From the NCBI GenBank assembly GCA_963839995.1, contig CAWIXH010000017.1, positions 186,001-250,000 on the forward strand: a DNA stretch of 64,000 nt. The letters run 5' to 3'. Position 1 is the first letter of the stretch. Each line of letters begins with the position of its first letter. Source of the DNA: CAWIUB01 sp963839995 (GTDB lineage Bacteria > Actinomycetota > Actinomycetes > Mycobacteriales > Jatrophihabitantaceae). The position numbers were made by a program, and so were the translations under genes. The notes below the pieces were generated by a model. It did no database searches, was not told the origin of the DNA, and saw only the letters and a program-made list of their open reading frames with translations. Shown piece after piece: positions 1-9,207 of the stretch.

Positions 1-407
1 TCACCGTCGGCAGTCGTCGCTTCGAGATCGGCTCGATCGATCGGACGAGCAAGCCGTACCTGCAGGCCACGGTGAACTGGTTCGACGAGCGCGATGGCGA
101 CGTCGATGCCACCGTGCTCGCCACGTCGCGGCAGCTGTGCGAGACCTACATCCGGACGCTGGACGCGGTCAGCGGCCGCTCGTCAGACGTGGAGCTTCCC
201 GAGGACGCGCTGCGGCTCTCCTACGAGATCGCGGCTCGGCTGCAGCTCACCTCCGCCGACCGCCAGGGCCTGCTCGCCGCGCAGGACGCCGCGGACCGAC
301 TCGCGGACGGATTGCGGCTGCTGCGCCGCGAGATCACCCTGCTGCAGCGCACCCGCACCGTGCCGGTTGCCCCGCAGGCCCTGCGCATCGTCCCGAGCCC
401 GAGCTAG
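1..407 (+). CDS. LON substrate-binding domain protein (5' end outside window)
   Basis: The frame beginning at base 3 is open from the window edge to TAG at 405-407, so only about the last 134 residues are present. The stretch RRFEIGSIDRTSKPYLQA followed by VNWFDE resembles the second half of the stand-alone LON-like N-terminal (PUA-type) domain of short actinobacterial proteins; the rest is predicted helical, as in that domain's helix bundle. No AAA or protease part follows, so this is not Lon protease itself. Its role is unknown in this family. It ends 12 bases before the stop of a convergent membrane-protein gene. The family call rests on motif recall only. Confidence 0.7.
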   Translation, partial: TVGSRRFEIGSIDRTSKPYLQATVNWFDERDGDVDATVLATSRQLCETYIRTLDAVSGRSSDVELPEDALRLSYEIAARLQLTSADRQGLLAAQDAADRLADGLRLLRREITLLQRTRTVPVAPQALRIVPSPS

Positions 408-419
408 CGACGACCGGCT

Positions 420-989
420 TCAGCCCAGTTCAGGTGCTGGCGCCTGGGTGGGCGCACGCCGCAGGTCGTCGTGCTTGGCGAACACGGCAAACAGGCAGAT
501 CAGCCACACCGACACGAGTGGCTCGACCACCAGTATCGCGTGCGCACGCACCGCGACCTGCAAGATGATCACCGAACCCAGCTTGCCGTCGGCGTGTCCC
601 CCACCGGTAAGCCGGCCCACCCAGCTGGCGACGAGCGATCCGGCCAGCCCCCCGATCGCCAGCGCCGCGGTCGTCGAGGGGCCGCGCCAGGTCGGCCGCC
701 GCCAGGCGACCAGGGCCGCCAGCGCTCCTACCGCCCCCGTCAGCAGGGCGAAGCGCCCATCGCTGGCGATGAACTTCTCGGTATCGTCGGGAATGATCGC
801 GTGGGCGCCGACGACCACCCCGACCGTATGCGGGCTGATCGCCTGCCACAGCACACCGACCGGCGCTCCAACCACCGCGAGTACGGCGATAATCCAGCCG
901 CCTCGCCGGAGATCCGTCCGCGACAGCCACGGATCCCGCTCAGCTGGTGACGACGTCCAGGCCGGGGGCGGGTCATTCGGGGCAGTCAC
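420..989 (-). CDS. four-helix membrane protein, DUF2567-like
   Basis: 189 residues from a GTG start at 989. Four hydrophobic segments are visible: about residues 29-49, 80-97, 105-125 and 150-172, the last including VEPLVSVWLICLFAVF. The layout and the phrase AISPHTVGVVVG between segments 1 and 2 recall the actinobacterial DUF2567 family, whose function is not known. The start is 12 bases after the stop of the amidohydrolase gene on the same strand, so the two are probably cotranscribed. No signal peptide, catalytic motif or metal site is visible. Confidence 0.65.
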   Translation of the reverse strand: MTAPNDPPPAWTSSPAERDPWLSRTDLRRGGWIIAVLAVVGAPVGVLWQAISPHTVGVVVGAHAIIPDDTEKFIASDGRFALLTGAVGALAALVAWRRPTWRGPSTTAALAIGGLAGSLVASWVGRLTGGGHADGKLGSVIILQVAVRAHAILVVEPLVSVWLICLFAVFAKHDDLRRAPTQAPAPELG

Positions 990-1001
990 CGGCTCAGTGT
1001 G

Positions 1002-2084
1002 TCATCTGACGCGCAGCCGCCCGTCGGCCAGGACGGCTGCCGGGGTGCGCCAGGCACCCGGCTCGTCGAGCGGGTCAGCCGGCAGCAGGACGAGCTCGGC
1101 CGGTTCGTTGCGCCGAAGCAATCCACTGCGCCGACGGATGCCGGGCGCCGCGGCGGCGAACTCGGTGGCCGCGCGCAGCGCGCCGAGCCGGCCGAGTCCG
1201 GTGTCGGCGAGACGGTCCAGCTCGCGCGGGTCGACGCCCGGGTGCGTGCCGTCGTTGCCGAGGTCCGTGCCGTACCGCAGCCGCACGCCTGCGCCCTGCA
1301 GCGCCGAGGCGTTGGCTGCGGCGTCGTGGCCGTGCCCGCTGGAGAAGAAGGTCTGCAGGGTGGACACCACCGAGATGCCCGCCGCGGCGATCCGCTCGAT
1401 CACAAACTCCGGCAGTCGCTGCGTCGGGGTGTGGGCCAGCTCGTCGACGCCGGCGTCGACCGCGCGGCGCACCATCTCGACGGTGAGCGCATGTGCGACC
1501 ACGGCGAGCCCGGTCCGGTGGGCCGCCTCGACCACCGCCCGCACCACCTGCGGCGGCGGGACCGGCCAGCCTGCCTCACCGGGCTCGAGCGCAATCTTGA
1601 CGAGGTCCGCGCCGTCCGCCGCAATCCGCTGAACGATTTGCTGGGCCTGGCCCGGCGACGACACGAACGCCGCGAAGCCGTCACGTCCCCAACTGCGGCT
1701 CGGGTAGCCCCACGGCGCCGTCAGCATCGGGCCCGCAACCGCGATGAACGGCAGGCCAGCGGGCGGCACCCGGTGCCCGGTGCGCAGTTGCCGAGCCAGC
1801 GCCGGCGGCGCACCGAGGTCACGTACCCCCACCAGTCCGGCCGGTAGGCAGCTGGCAACCGGCGACAAGGCCAGGTGCACGTGCGCGTCGACGACGCCGG
1901 GCCCGATCCAGAAACCCGGGCCGCCTAGCACGGGAACGTCCGACGGGATCAGGCCCGGCCTCACCGGGCCTAGATAGGCGATCACTCCGTGCTCGTCGGC
2001 GATGACGGCCCCATCGAACGGCTGCGTCTGTCCACCAGCCCACACGGTGCCGAGCAGCGCCACCCCCCGACCGAGCTCGCTCAT
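1002..2084 (-). CDS. amidohydrolase family protein
   Basis: About 360 residues from ATG at 2084. Cytosolic metal-dependent hydrolase of the amidohydrolase superfamily, imidazolonepropionase/prolidase-like branch. Visible ligands: HxH in VVDAHVHLAL after strand 1, a lysine in LVKIALEPG that would be carboxylated, histidines in VVAHALT and DELAHTPT, and the aspartate in RYGTDLGND. The substrate cannot be read from the sequence. The frame stays open upstream to 2219, but the extra 45 residues are Arg-rich and do not match the usual family beginning (a small beta domain such as RGVALLGTVWAGG), so the inner start is preferred. Probably in one transcript with the DUF2567-like gene. Confidence 0.8.
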   Translation of the reverse strand: MSELGRGVALLGTVWAGGQTQPFDGAVIADEHGVIAYLGPVRPGLIPSDVPVLGGPGFWIGPGVVDAHVHLALSPVASCLPAGLVGVRDLGAPPALARQLRTGHRVPPAGLPFIAVAGPMLTAPWGYPSRSWGRDGFAAFVSSPGQAQQIVQRIAADGADLVKIALEPGEAGWPVPPPQVVRAVVEAAHRTGLAVVAHALTVEMVRRAVDAGVDELAHTPTQRLPEFVIERIAAAGISVVSTLQTFFSSGHGHDAAANASALQGAGVRLRYGTDLGNDGTHPGVDPRELDRLADTGLGRLGALRAATEFAAAAPGIRRRSGLLRRNEPAELVLLPADPLDEPGAWRTPAAVLADGRLRVR

Positions 2085-2250
2085 CGTCGCGCTGCGGCGA
2101 CGCAGGGCCTCCAGACTGCCACCGGCCCGCTGGATCAGGTCACGCCGGGCGGCGCCCCACCGGGCACGCCACACCTCGCGCCGCAGACCCTGCTCTCCCA
2201 CCACTCGATCTTCTCGCATCCGGCGCGCCCCGCGCTGCCCGGTGAACGCG

Positions 2251-2276
2251 GCTGACCGGCCGAGCGGCCGGTCAGC
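2251..2276 (-). terminator. strong hairpin, probable terminator
   Basis: Perfect inverted repeat GCTGACCGGCC / GGCCGGTCAGC with a 4-base GAGC loop. It contains the stop codon of the upstream minus-strand membrane-protein gene and lies before the amidohydrolase gene. There is no U tract, as is common for actinobacterial hairpins, so termination is inferred. Confidence 0.6.
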
Positions 2277-2859
2277 CGCGCGGCGGCGGAGCTGCCAGGT
2301 TCTGCACGATCAGGTGCAGGTCGTCGAGCCGCGCGGCGGGCACCACCCGATCGAGGTCGAAGCCGCGCAGCCGCTGCAGGATCTGCTGGCGCCGGCGCCC
2401 GAGCAACCGCACGCCAAGTAGCGGCAAGGTGGCCCGCCGGCTGGGCAGCCCGAGCCGGCGAAGCTCAGCTCGCGCGTCCACCCGGGTGTCGGCCACGAGG
2501 CGCCGGATGCGGACGTCATGCGGCCCGAACAGGTCCGCACCGGTCAACCGGCGCAGGGCGGCATCCAGCACCAGGCGCAGGCCGAGCGCGCACAGTCCCA
2601 TCAGGCCTACCAGCACGGCAACCCACACCGGGGCGACGAAGTACAGCCCGACCGCGGCCGTGAGGATGGCCACCGCCACGACAAGCAGCGCGGCGCTGAC
2701 GTCCGCACCGATCGCGCGGCCGACCAAATACCGCCCGAGGGTCCAGCGGGTGATCGGCGTGCCCTGCTGGAAACGCCCGACCTCAGGGCCCTCGACCCAC
2801 GGCGCGTCATCGGGCCGGCGCCCGGGCACCGGCTGATCGGACGGCGCAGCTGGGGTCAC
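2272..2859 (-). CDS. hypothetical two-helix membrane protein
   Basis: 195 residues from GTG at 2859. A Pro-rich N-terminal tail of about 40 residues is followed by two adjacent hydrophobic helices (about residues 57-80 and 83-103, including AALLVVAVAILTAAVGLYF), then a charged Arg-rich cytoplasmic domain of about 90 residues ending NLAAPPPRG. I do not recognise the family. The open frame runs further upstream to 3078 but that would overlap the padR promoter and coding region, so the inner GTG was taken. It is divergent from padR and may share its promoter region. Confidence 0.6.
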   Translation of the reverse strand: MTPAAPSDQPVPGRRPDDAPWVEGPEVGRFQQGTPITRWTLGRYLVGRAIGADVSAALLVVAVAILTAAVGLYFVAPVWVAVLVGLMGLCALGLRLVLDAALRRLTGADLFGPHDVRIRRLVADTRVDARAELRRLGLPSRRATLPLLGVRLLGRRRQQILQRLRGFDLDRVVPAARLDDLHLIVQNLAAPPPRG

Positions 2860-2889
2860 CCGCTCACCGTACCGAGCTGCGGGCGACAC

Positions 2890-2927
2890 TTGACAGCTAT
2901 CCTCTGTCTCGATTACTTTGTATCGAG
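2890..2927 (+). promoter_or_regulatory. padR promoter with overlapping operator
   Basis: A consensus -35 TTGACA (2890-2895) and a -10 TACTTT (2914-2919) are separated by 18 bases. The -10 lies in the spacer of an inverted repeat CTCGAT (2908-2913) / ATCGAG (2922-2927). A repressor bound there would block RNA polymerase, the usual arrangement for autoregulated PadR genes. The ribosome site AAGGAGG follows 8 bases later. Confidence 0.65.
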
Positions 2928-2947
2928 TATTCACTAAGGAGGACGTG

Positions 2948-3637
2948 ATGAGCCGTCGACGGGTCAACAACCTGCTCGCGCTCGCCGTGCTCAGCTGCCT
3001 GATCGAGCGGCCCATGCACCCGTACGAGATCTCCACGACGCTGCGCGAGCGTGGCAAGCAGGCGAGCATCAAGCTCAACTACGGCTCGCTGTACTCGGTC
3101 GTCGAGGCGCTGCAGAAGCACGGCCTGATCGAAGCACAGCAGACCCAGCGGGACGGGCGCCGTCCCGAGCGCACCGTGTATGCGATCACCGACGCCGGTC
3201 ACACGGAGTTCCAGGACTGGCTGGCCGAGCTGCTCTCGACACCGGTCAAGGAGTTCACCTCGCTGGAAGCCGGCCTGTCGCTCATGCCCGGGCTACCGCC
3301 GGACGAGGTGGCTCGGCTGCTCGACACGCGGGTCGCGCGGCTGCAGGTCGAGGTCGCGGCCGTCGACGCCATGCACACGACGGCGCGGGAGCACGGGCTG
3401 CCCGACCTGTTTCTCGTGGAAAGCCTCTACCGGCGGGCAATGCTCGCGGCCGAGCTGGAGTTCGTCCGCACCCTGACGCGCGACATCGGCTCCAGCGCGT
3501 TACCCGGCACGAAGGCCTGGCGGCGCATGCACGAACTGCACGCGCAGGGCACCTCCTTCGAGGAGATGTTCGCCGACCCGGTCCGCCATCTCGGTGAGGA
3601 GGCTCGCGCGCTGCAACCGCCAAGCGAACAGACCTGA
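2948..3637 (+). CDS. PadR-family transcriptional regulator
   Basis: 229 residues; ATG at 2948 is preceded by a near-perfect ribosome site AAGGAGG (2936-2942), which decides the start over the in-frame TTG at 2918. The N-terminal winged helix carries the family hallmark PMHPYEISTTLRERGK and LNYGSLYSVVEALQKHGLI, followed by a C-terminal helical dimerisation part (about residues 95-200). PadR proteins repress drug-exporter genes and release DNA on ligand binding. The DrrAB-like exporter genes immediately downstream are the obvious target. The operator candidate overlaps its own promoter. Confidence 0.9.
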   Translation: MSRRRVNNLLALAVLSCLIERPMHPYEISTTLRERGKQASIKLNYGSLYSVVEALQKHGLIEAQQTQRDGRRPERTVYAITDAGHTEFQDWLAELLSTPVKEFTSLEAGLSLMPGLPPDEVARLLDTRVARLQVEVAAVDAMHTTAREHGLPDLFLVESLYRRAMLAAELEFVRTLTRDIGSSALPGTKAWRRMHELHAQGTSFEEMFADPVRHLGEEARALQPPSEQT

Positions 3638-3644
3638 CGAACCG

Positions 3645-3670
3645 CGGCCGGGTGCGGCAACACCCGGCCG
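3645..3670 (+). terminator. hairpin after padR
   Basis: Perfect 10-base inverted repeat CGGCCGGGTG / CACCCGGCCG with a 6-base loop CGGCAA, starting 7 bases after the padR stop. It lacks a U tract. It could end the padR transcript or act as a leaky terminator before the exporter genes. Confidence 0.55.
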
Positions 3671-3788
3671 ACGGCCCTCATCCTCGAGTCGATCCCGCAG
3701 GATCCGCCCTGTCGCCAGAGCACCCAAGGCGCACCGCTCACGATAGGGCAGCCGCGGCCTCGACTCCGTTATCCAAGGAGTCGCACCG

Positions 3789-4820
3789 ATGCCGAACAAC
3801 CACACCGCGGTGCTGCCCGCCGGCGGCACCGCACCCGGACCACAGCTCGAGCTCGCACTCGAGGCTCACGAACTCGTCAAGACCTACCCGGGTGGGCGCG
3901 GCGCGCAGCGGGTCCGCGCGCTGGACGGGCTGACCGTCCGCGTCGCCGCCGGGACGATCTTCGGACTGCTCGGCCCGAACGGCGCAGGCAAGTCGACGAC
4001 GGTCAAGATCCTTACCACGCTGTCCCTGCCGGACTCCGGCACCGCCCGGGTTGCCGGCATCGACGTCCGCCGCTACCCCGGCCGGGTGCGTCAGGAGATC
4101 GGCCTGGTGTCGCAGAAGGCAAGCAGCGAACAGATCGCCACCGGCCGGGAGAACCTGGTGCTCGCCGCCCGCATCCAGGGTCTGAACCGGCGCGAGGCGC
4201 ACGCGCGGGCGGCACAGCTGCTCGACCGCTTCGCGCTGACGGAGGCCGCGGACCGTCAGGTGCGCACCTACTCGGGCGGCATGTCGCGCAAGCTGGACGT
4301 GGCGATCGGGCTGATCCATCGCCCGCGGGTGCTGTTCCTGGATGAGCCGACCACTGGCCTGGACCCGGAGGCGCGGGCCGAGATGTGGGACGAGATCGCC
4401 CGGCTGGCCGGCGACGAGCAGATGACCGTGCTGCTCACCACGCACTACCTCGACGAGGCCGACCACTTGGCCGATCGGCTGGCCATCGTCGACCGCGGCC
4501 GGATCGTCGTCGAGGGAACGCCCGACGAGCTGAAGCGGGAGCTGCGCGGTGACGCCGTGGTCGTCGAGCTGGCCTCGGCCGACCACTCGACCGGCGCCGC
4601 CGCGCTGCTCGAGCGGGTGCCCGGCGTGGGTGAGGTCAGCGCGGACGGCACGGCGTTGCGGGCGCGGGCGGACCACGGTGCGAGCGCCGTGCCCGCCGTC
4701 CTCGGCGCGTTGGACGAGGTCGGCATCGCCGTCGCGTCCGTGACGGTTGCCCGGCCGTCGCTCGACGACGTTTATCTGCGCCACGTAGGCCGAAGCTTCG
4801 ACAAGGAGGACACGAGATGA
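3789..4820 (+). CDS. ABC transporter ATP-binding protein, DrrA type
   Basis: 343 residues; ATG at 3789 with ribosome site CAAGGAG 8 bases upstream. Cytosolic ATPase of an ABC-2 exporter. Walker A GPNGAGKST (about residues 66-74), signature YSGGMSRKLD, Walker B VLFLDEPTTGLD and the H-loop in LLTTHYLDEADHL are intact. A C-terminal extension of about 80 residues (DUF4162 type) ending RPSLDDVYLRHVGR is typical of the daunorubicin-resistance DrrA subfamily. It overlaps the permease gene by four bases (ATGA), so the two subunits are translationally coupled. The substrate is unknown; the PadR gene upstream suggests drug- or metabolite-induced export. Confidence 0.92.
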   Translation: MPNNHTAVLPAGGTAPGPQLELALEAHELVKTYPGGRGAQRVRALDGLTVRVAAGTIFGLLGPNGAGKSTTVKILTTLSLPDSGTARVAGIDVRRYPGRVRQEIGLVSQKASSEQIATGRENLVLAARIQGLNRREAHARAAQLLDRFALTEAADRQVRTYSGGMSRKLDVAIGLIHRPRVLFLDEPTTGLDPEARAEMWDEIARLAGDEQMTVLLTTHYLDEADHLADRLAIVDRGRIVVEGTPDELKRELRGDAVVVELASADHSTGAAALLERVPGVGEVSADGTALRARADHGASAVPAVLGALDEVGIAVASVTVARPSLDDVYLRHVGRSFDKEDTR

Positions 4821-5674
4821 CCACAGCCACAGCCACACCCACAACCGAGCTGTTCGACCCACCGCGTGCCCGAGCAGGCACACAGGCGAACAGGTTGATC
4901 AGGCATTCGGGTTATCTCACCATGCGGTCGGTGCGCGCCCTGATCCGCCAGCCTGGCTACCTGGCGATCACCCTGGTCCAGCCGATCATCTGGCTGCTGC
5001 TGTTCGGCCAGCTGTTCCGCTCGGTAATCCACATTCCGGGATTCGCCAGCTCGACCGGCGGCGGCTCGTACCTGGAGTTCCTGACGCCCGGCGTGATCAT
5101 GATGACGGTGCTGTTCTCCAGCGCCTGGGCGGGCACCGTCTACATCGAGGACATGAACCGGGGCGTCATGGACCGGCTGCTCGCCTCGCAGGTATCCCGC
5201 GGCGCGATGATGGTCGGCACCCTCGCCTACCAGGCGATCACTACGGTGGTCCAGACGCTGATCACGTTCGGCATCGCGTACGCGACCGGCGCCCGATTCC
5301 CGGGCGGCTCCGGCGGCGTCGCGCTCACCCTGCTCGCGGCGGCGCTGCTGTCCGTGGTGTTCGCCGCGATGTCGAACGCGGTGGCGCTCCTGGTGCGCCA
5401 GCAGGAGGCGCTGATCGGCATCAGCCAGTTCATCAGCCTGCCGCTGTCGTTCCTGTCGTCGGCGTTCATGGTGATCGCGCTCGCGCCGGATTGGGTGCAG
5501 CAAATCGCCCGCTACAACCCGATGGAGTGGGTCGTCGTGATCAGCCGGCAGGCGCTCTCGGCCGACCCGGACTGGGGGGCGGTGCTGCCGCGGCTGGGTT
5601 GGCTCGCCGTGGTTGCGATCGTCATGGCGTGGCTGGCCACCCGGGCGTTCCGCAGCTACCAGCGCTCGGCCTAA
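4817..5674 (+). CDS. ABC-2 type permease, DrrB type
   Basis: 285 residues, starting inside the ATPase gene at the ATGA overlap. After a hydrophilic start of about 50 residues come six membrane segments (first LAITLVQPIIWLLLFGQLF, last LAVVAIVMAWLATRAF). The ABC-2 signature around MNRGVMDRLLASQVSRGAMM and the late LPLSFLSSAFMVIALAPDW loop fit the DrrB/ABC-2 family. It works as the membrane half of the exporter with the preceding ATPase. Its stop is two bases from the stop of the convergent dnaE gene. Confidence 0.9.
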   Translation: MTTATATPTTELFDPPRARAGTQANRLIRHSGYLTMRSVRALIRQPGYLAITLVQPIIWLLLFGQLFRSVIHIPGFASSTGGGSYLEFLTPGVIMMTVLFSSAWAGTVYIEDMNRGVMDRLLASQVSRGAMMVGTLAYQAITTVVQTLITFGIAYATGARFPGGSGGVALTLLAAALLSVVFAAMSNAVALLVRQQEALIGISQFISLPLSFLSSAFMVIALAPDWVQQIARYNPMEWVVVISRQALSADPDWGAVLPRLGWLAVVAIVMAWLATRAFRSYQRSA

Positions 5675-5676
5675 CG

Positions 5677-8600
5677 TCAGGCGACTGACGCCGGGCCGAG
5701 CAGCGCCTTGAGGTCGCCCATCAAGGCGGCGGACGTGGTGACCCGGTAGCCGTCGCCGAGCTTGAGCCGGTGCCGCCGCTCGCCGTTGACGAGCTCCAGA
5801 TGCACCTCGGTGGTGCCGGGGTGCGCGGCCAGCACCTCGCGCAGCCGTTCCACCATCGGCGGCGTGCACCGGTTCGGCGGCAACGAAACCACGACCGGAC
5901 CGCGTGCTCCGGCCGCCAGGTCCGGGAGGGTCAGGTCGCTGACGATCAGCTTGACCGTGTCGTCGCGGGCATCGGCGCGCCCTTTGACGACCACCACGGC
6001 GTCTTCGGCGATGTTGATGCCAACCTGCGCGTAGGTGGCCGGGAAGAACAGCAGCTCGATCGACCCTTCGAGGTCTTCGAGCACCGCCTGTGCCCACGGC
6101 GCCCCCGCCTTGGTGACTCGGCGGCTCACCGAGGACAGGATGCCAGCGACGGTGACGGCTTGTCCCTCGGCTGCACCGTCGGCGTGCAGCGCGGCTATCG
6201 ACAGCTCCGCCGAGGCCGCCAGCACGCGCTCGAGGCCGAGCAGCGGATGGTCGGAGACGTAGAGGCCCAGCATCTCGCGTTCGAAGGCGAGCAGGACGTT
6301 CTTGTCCCACTCGCCGTCCGGCACCGCGACGGCGAGGACATCGGCAGCGCCGCCCGCGCCCGAGTCGACCCCGAACAGATCGAATTGCCCGATCGCTTCG
6401 GCCTTCTTGGTCTCGACGACGGTGTCCAACGCTCGTTCGTGGATGTGGATCAGACCCCGCCGGGTGTGGCCGAGCGAGTCGAATGCGCCGGCCTTGATCA
6501 GTGCCTCGACGGTGCGCTTGTTGCAGACGACGGCGTCGACCTTGCGCAGGAAGTCGGCGAAGTCGACGAACTCGCCCTTCTCCTTGCGCGAAGCCACGAT
6601 CGATGCGACGACGTTGGCGCCGACGTTGCGCACCGCGCCGAGCCCGAAGCGGATGTCCTTGCCGGTCGGCGTGAAGTCCGCCGCCGAGGAGTTTACGTCT
6701 GGCGGTAGGACGCTGATGCCCATGCGCCGGCATTCGGCCAGGTAGATCGCCGAGCGGTCCTTGTCGTCCTTCATCGAGGTGAGCAGCGCTGCCATGTACT
6801 CGGCCGGGTAGTTCGCCTTGAGGTAGGCCGTCCAGTACGAGATCAGGCCGTAGGCGGCCGAGTGCGCCTTGTTGAACGCGTAGTCGGAGAACGGGACAAG
6901 GATCTCCCACAACGTCCTGACCGCATCGGCTGAGTAGCCGCGGTCCCTCATGCCCGAGCTGAACGTCTCGAACTGGGCGTCCAGCTCGGCCTTCTTCTTC
7001 TTGCCCATCGCCCGCCGCAGCAGGTCTGCGGCACCGATCGAGTAGCCGGCCACTTTCTGCGCGATCGCGATGACCTGCTCCTGGTAGACGATCAGCCCGT
7101 AGGTGTCGTCCAGGATGTCGGCCAGCGGCTCGGCCAGCTCGGGATGGATCGGCTTGACCTGCTTGCGGCCGTTCTTACGGTCGGCGTACTCGTTGTGCGA
7201 GTTGGCGCCCATCGGCCCGGGCCGGTATAGCGCGCCGACGGCGGAGATGTCCTCGAAGTTGTCGGGACGCATGCTGCGCAGCAGCGCCCGCATCGGGCCG
7301 CCGTCCAGCTGGAACACGCCGAGTGTGTCCCCGCGCGCCAGCAGCTCATAGGTCGCGGCGTTGTCAAGGGGCAGGTCCTCCAAGACGACCCTCTCGCCGC
7401 GGTTGCCCTCAATGTTGCGCAGCGCGTCGTCGAGCACGGTCAGGTTGCGCAGCCCGAGGAAGTCCATCTTGATCAGGCCGAGCTTCTCGCAGGTCGGGTA
7501 GTCGAACTGCGTGATGATCGCGCCGTCCTGCTCGCGCTTCATGATCGGGATGAGGTCGAGCAGCGGCTCCGAGGACATGATCACGCCGGCGGCGTGCACG
7601 CCCCACTGCCGCTTGAGGCCCTCCAGCCCCTTCGCAGTGTCGACGACGCGCTTGACCTCGGGGTCGGACTCGTACAGCGCTCGGAACTCGCCGCCCTCGC
7701 CGTAGCGGTCATTCGTCGAGTCGAAGATCTTGGCCAGCGGGACGTCCTTGCCCATCACCGGCGGCGGCATGACCTTGGTGATCTTGTCGCCCATCGAGAA
7801 CGGGTAGCCCAGCACGCGGGCGGCGTCCTTCACGGCCTGCTTGGCCTTGATGGTGCCGTAGGTGACGATCTGCGCGACGCGGTCATCGCCGTACTTGTCG
7901 CTGACGTAGCGGATGACGTCGCCGCGCCCGCGCTCGTCGAAGTCCACGTCGAAGTCGGGCATCGACACGCGGTCGGGGTTGAGGAAGCGCTCGAAGATCA
8001 GCCCGTGCACGAGCGGGTCGAGGTCGGTGATGCGCATCGCGTACGCGGCGATCGAGCCGGCGCCCGAGCCACGGCCCGGGCCCACGCGGATGCCGTGCTC
8101 CTTGGCCCAGTTGATGAAGTCGGCGACCACCAGGAAGTAGCCCGGGAAGCCCATCTGCACGATGACGCCGACCTCATAGTCAGCTCGCCGGCGCGCTTGC
8201 TCAGGTACGCCGTTCGGGTAGCGGCGCAGCAGGCCCTTCTCGACCTCCTTAACGAACCACGACTCCTCGGACTCGCCGTCGGGCACCGGGTAGCGCGGCA
8301 GGTAGTTGGCGCCCTCGGTGAAGCTCACCTCGCACTGTTCGGCAACGAGCAGCGTGTTGTCGCACGCTTCGCGCAACTCATGCTTGTCGGCCCACAGCGA
8401 ACGCATCTCGGCCGGCGACTTGAGGTAGAAGTCGCGGGCGTCGAACTTCAACCGCTTCGGATCGGCCATCGTCTTGCCGCACTGCACGCACAGCAGCACC
8501 TCGTGCGCATCGGCGTCTGCGGCGTGCGTGTAGTGCAGGTCGTTCGTGGCGATCATCGGAAGGTCCAGGTCGCGGCCGAGCCGCAGCAGGTCTTCGATCA

Positions 8601-9207
8601 CCCGGGTCTCGACGTCCAGCCCGTGGTCCATCAGCTCGAGGTAGAAGTTTCCGGCGCCGAAGATGTCCCGGAACTCGGCGGCGCTCGCGCGAGCCTTCGT
8701 GTAGTCGCCGATGCGCAGCCAGGTCTGGATCTCCCCCGAGGCGCAGCCCGTCGTGCCGATCAGCCCCTCGGCGTACTGGGCCAGCAGCTCGCGGTCGGCG
8801 CGCGGCTTGTAGAAGAACCCCTCGATGCTGGACCGGGACGCCAGCCGGAACAGGTTGTGCAGGCCGGTGTTGTTTCGCGACAGCAGCGTCATGTGGGTGA
8901 ACGCGCCGCCACCGGAGACGTCGTCGTCGCCACCGCTGGCCCACCGCACCCGGGTGCGCTCGTAGCGCGACGTTCCGGGCGTGAGGTAGGCCTCCATCCC
9001 GATGAGGGGCTTGATCCCGGCCCTGCGCGCCTTGGTGTAGAAGTCGTAGGCGCCGAATACGTTGCCGTGGTCGGTCATGGCCAGGGCGGGCATGCCCATG
9101 CGGGCCACCTCGGCGAACAGCTCGTCGAGTCGCGCCGCGCCGTCGAGCATGGAGTACTCGGTATGCGCGTGCAGGTGGACGAACGAGTCGGACCCTGCAC
9201 CACTCAC
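5677..9207 (-). CDS. dnaE: DNA polymerase III subunit alpha
   Basis: 1176 residues from GTG at 9207, the normal length of actinobacterial DnaE1. Replicative polymerase. The N-terminal PHP domain begins VHLHAHTEYSMLDGAARL; the C-family polymerase catalytic aspartates are in PDFDVDFDERG (about residues 415-425); a helix-hairpin-helix part and a C-terminal OB domain (VTVAGILSSVSRRVTK...) follow. The frame is open to 9381 but the added residues do not belong to the family, and the PHP domain normally starts within ten residues of the protein start. No intein or frameshift is visible. It is alone, convergent with drrB. Confidence 0.95.
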   Translation of the reverse strand: MSGAGSDSFVHLHAHTEYSMLDGAARLDELFAEVARMGMPALAMTDHGNVFGAYDFYTKARRAGIKPLIGMEAYLTPGTSRYERTRVRWASGGDDDVSGGGAFTHMTLLSRNNTGLHNLFRLASRSSIEGFFYKPRADRELLAQYAEGLIGTTGCASGEIQTWLRIGDYTKARASAAEFRDIFGAGNFYLELMDHGLDVETRVIEDLLRLGRDLDLPMIATNDLHYTHAADADAHEVLLCVQCGKTMADPKRLKFDARDFYLKSPAEMRSLWADKHELREACDNTLLVAEQCEVSFTEGANYLPRYPVPDGESEESWFVKEVEKGLLRRYPNGVPEQARRRADYEVGVIVQMGFPGYFLVVADFINWAKEHGIRVGPGRGSGAGSIAAYAMRITDLDPLVHGLIFERFLNPDRVSMPDFDVDFDERGRGDVIRYVSDKYGDDRVAQIVTYGTIKAKQAVKDAARVLGYPFSMGDKITKVMPPPVMGKDVPLAKIFDSTNDRYGEGGEFRALYESDPEVKRVVDTAKGLEGLKRQWGVHAAGVIMSSEPLLDLIPIMKREQDGAIITQFDYPTCEKLGLIKMDFLGLRNLTVLDDALRNIEGNRGERVVLEDLPLDNAATYELLARGDTLGVFQLDGGPMRALLRSMRPDNFEDISAVGALYRPGPMGANSHNEYADRKNGRKQVKPIHPELAEPLADILDDTYGLIVYQEQVIAIAQKVAGYSIGAADLLRRAMGKKKKAELDAQFETFSSGMRDRGYSADAVRTLWEILVPFSDYAFNKAHSAAYGLISYWTAYLKANYPAEYMAALLTSMKDDKDRSAIYLAECRRMGISVLPPDVNSSAADFTPTGKDIRFGLGAVRNVGANVVASIVASRKEKGEFVDFADFLRKVDAVVCNKRTVEALIKAGAFDSLGHTRRGLIHIHERALDTVVETKKAEAIGQFDLFGVDSGAGGAADVLAVAVPDGEWDKNVLLAFEREMLGLYVSDHPLLGLERVLAASAELSIAALHADGAAEGQAVTVAGILSSVSRRVTKAGAPWAQAVLEDLEGSIELLFFPATYAQVGINIAEDAVVVVKGRADARDDTVKLIVSDLTLPDLAAGARGPVVVSLPPNRCTPPMVERLREVLAAHPGTTEVHLELVNGERRHRLKLGDGYRVTTSAALMGDLKALLGPASVA

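Noticed and set aside
94..1632. Long plus-strand ORF opposite the amidohydrolase
   Set aside because: Ser/Arg/Pro-rich with no family likeness; the minus strand carries a clear amidohydrolase. Typical high-GC shadow.
4772..6910. 712-codon minus-strand ORF across drrB and dnaE
   Set aside because: Runs against drrB and out of frame in dnaE; no domain.
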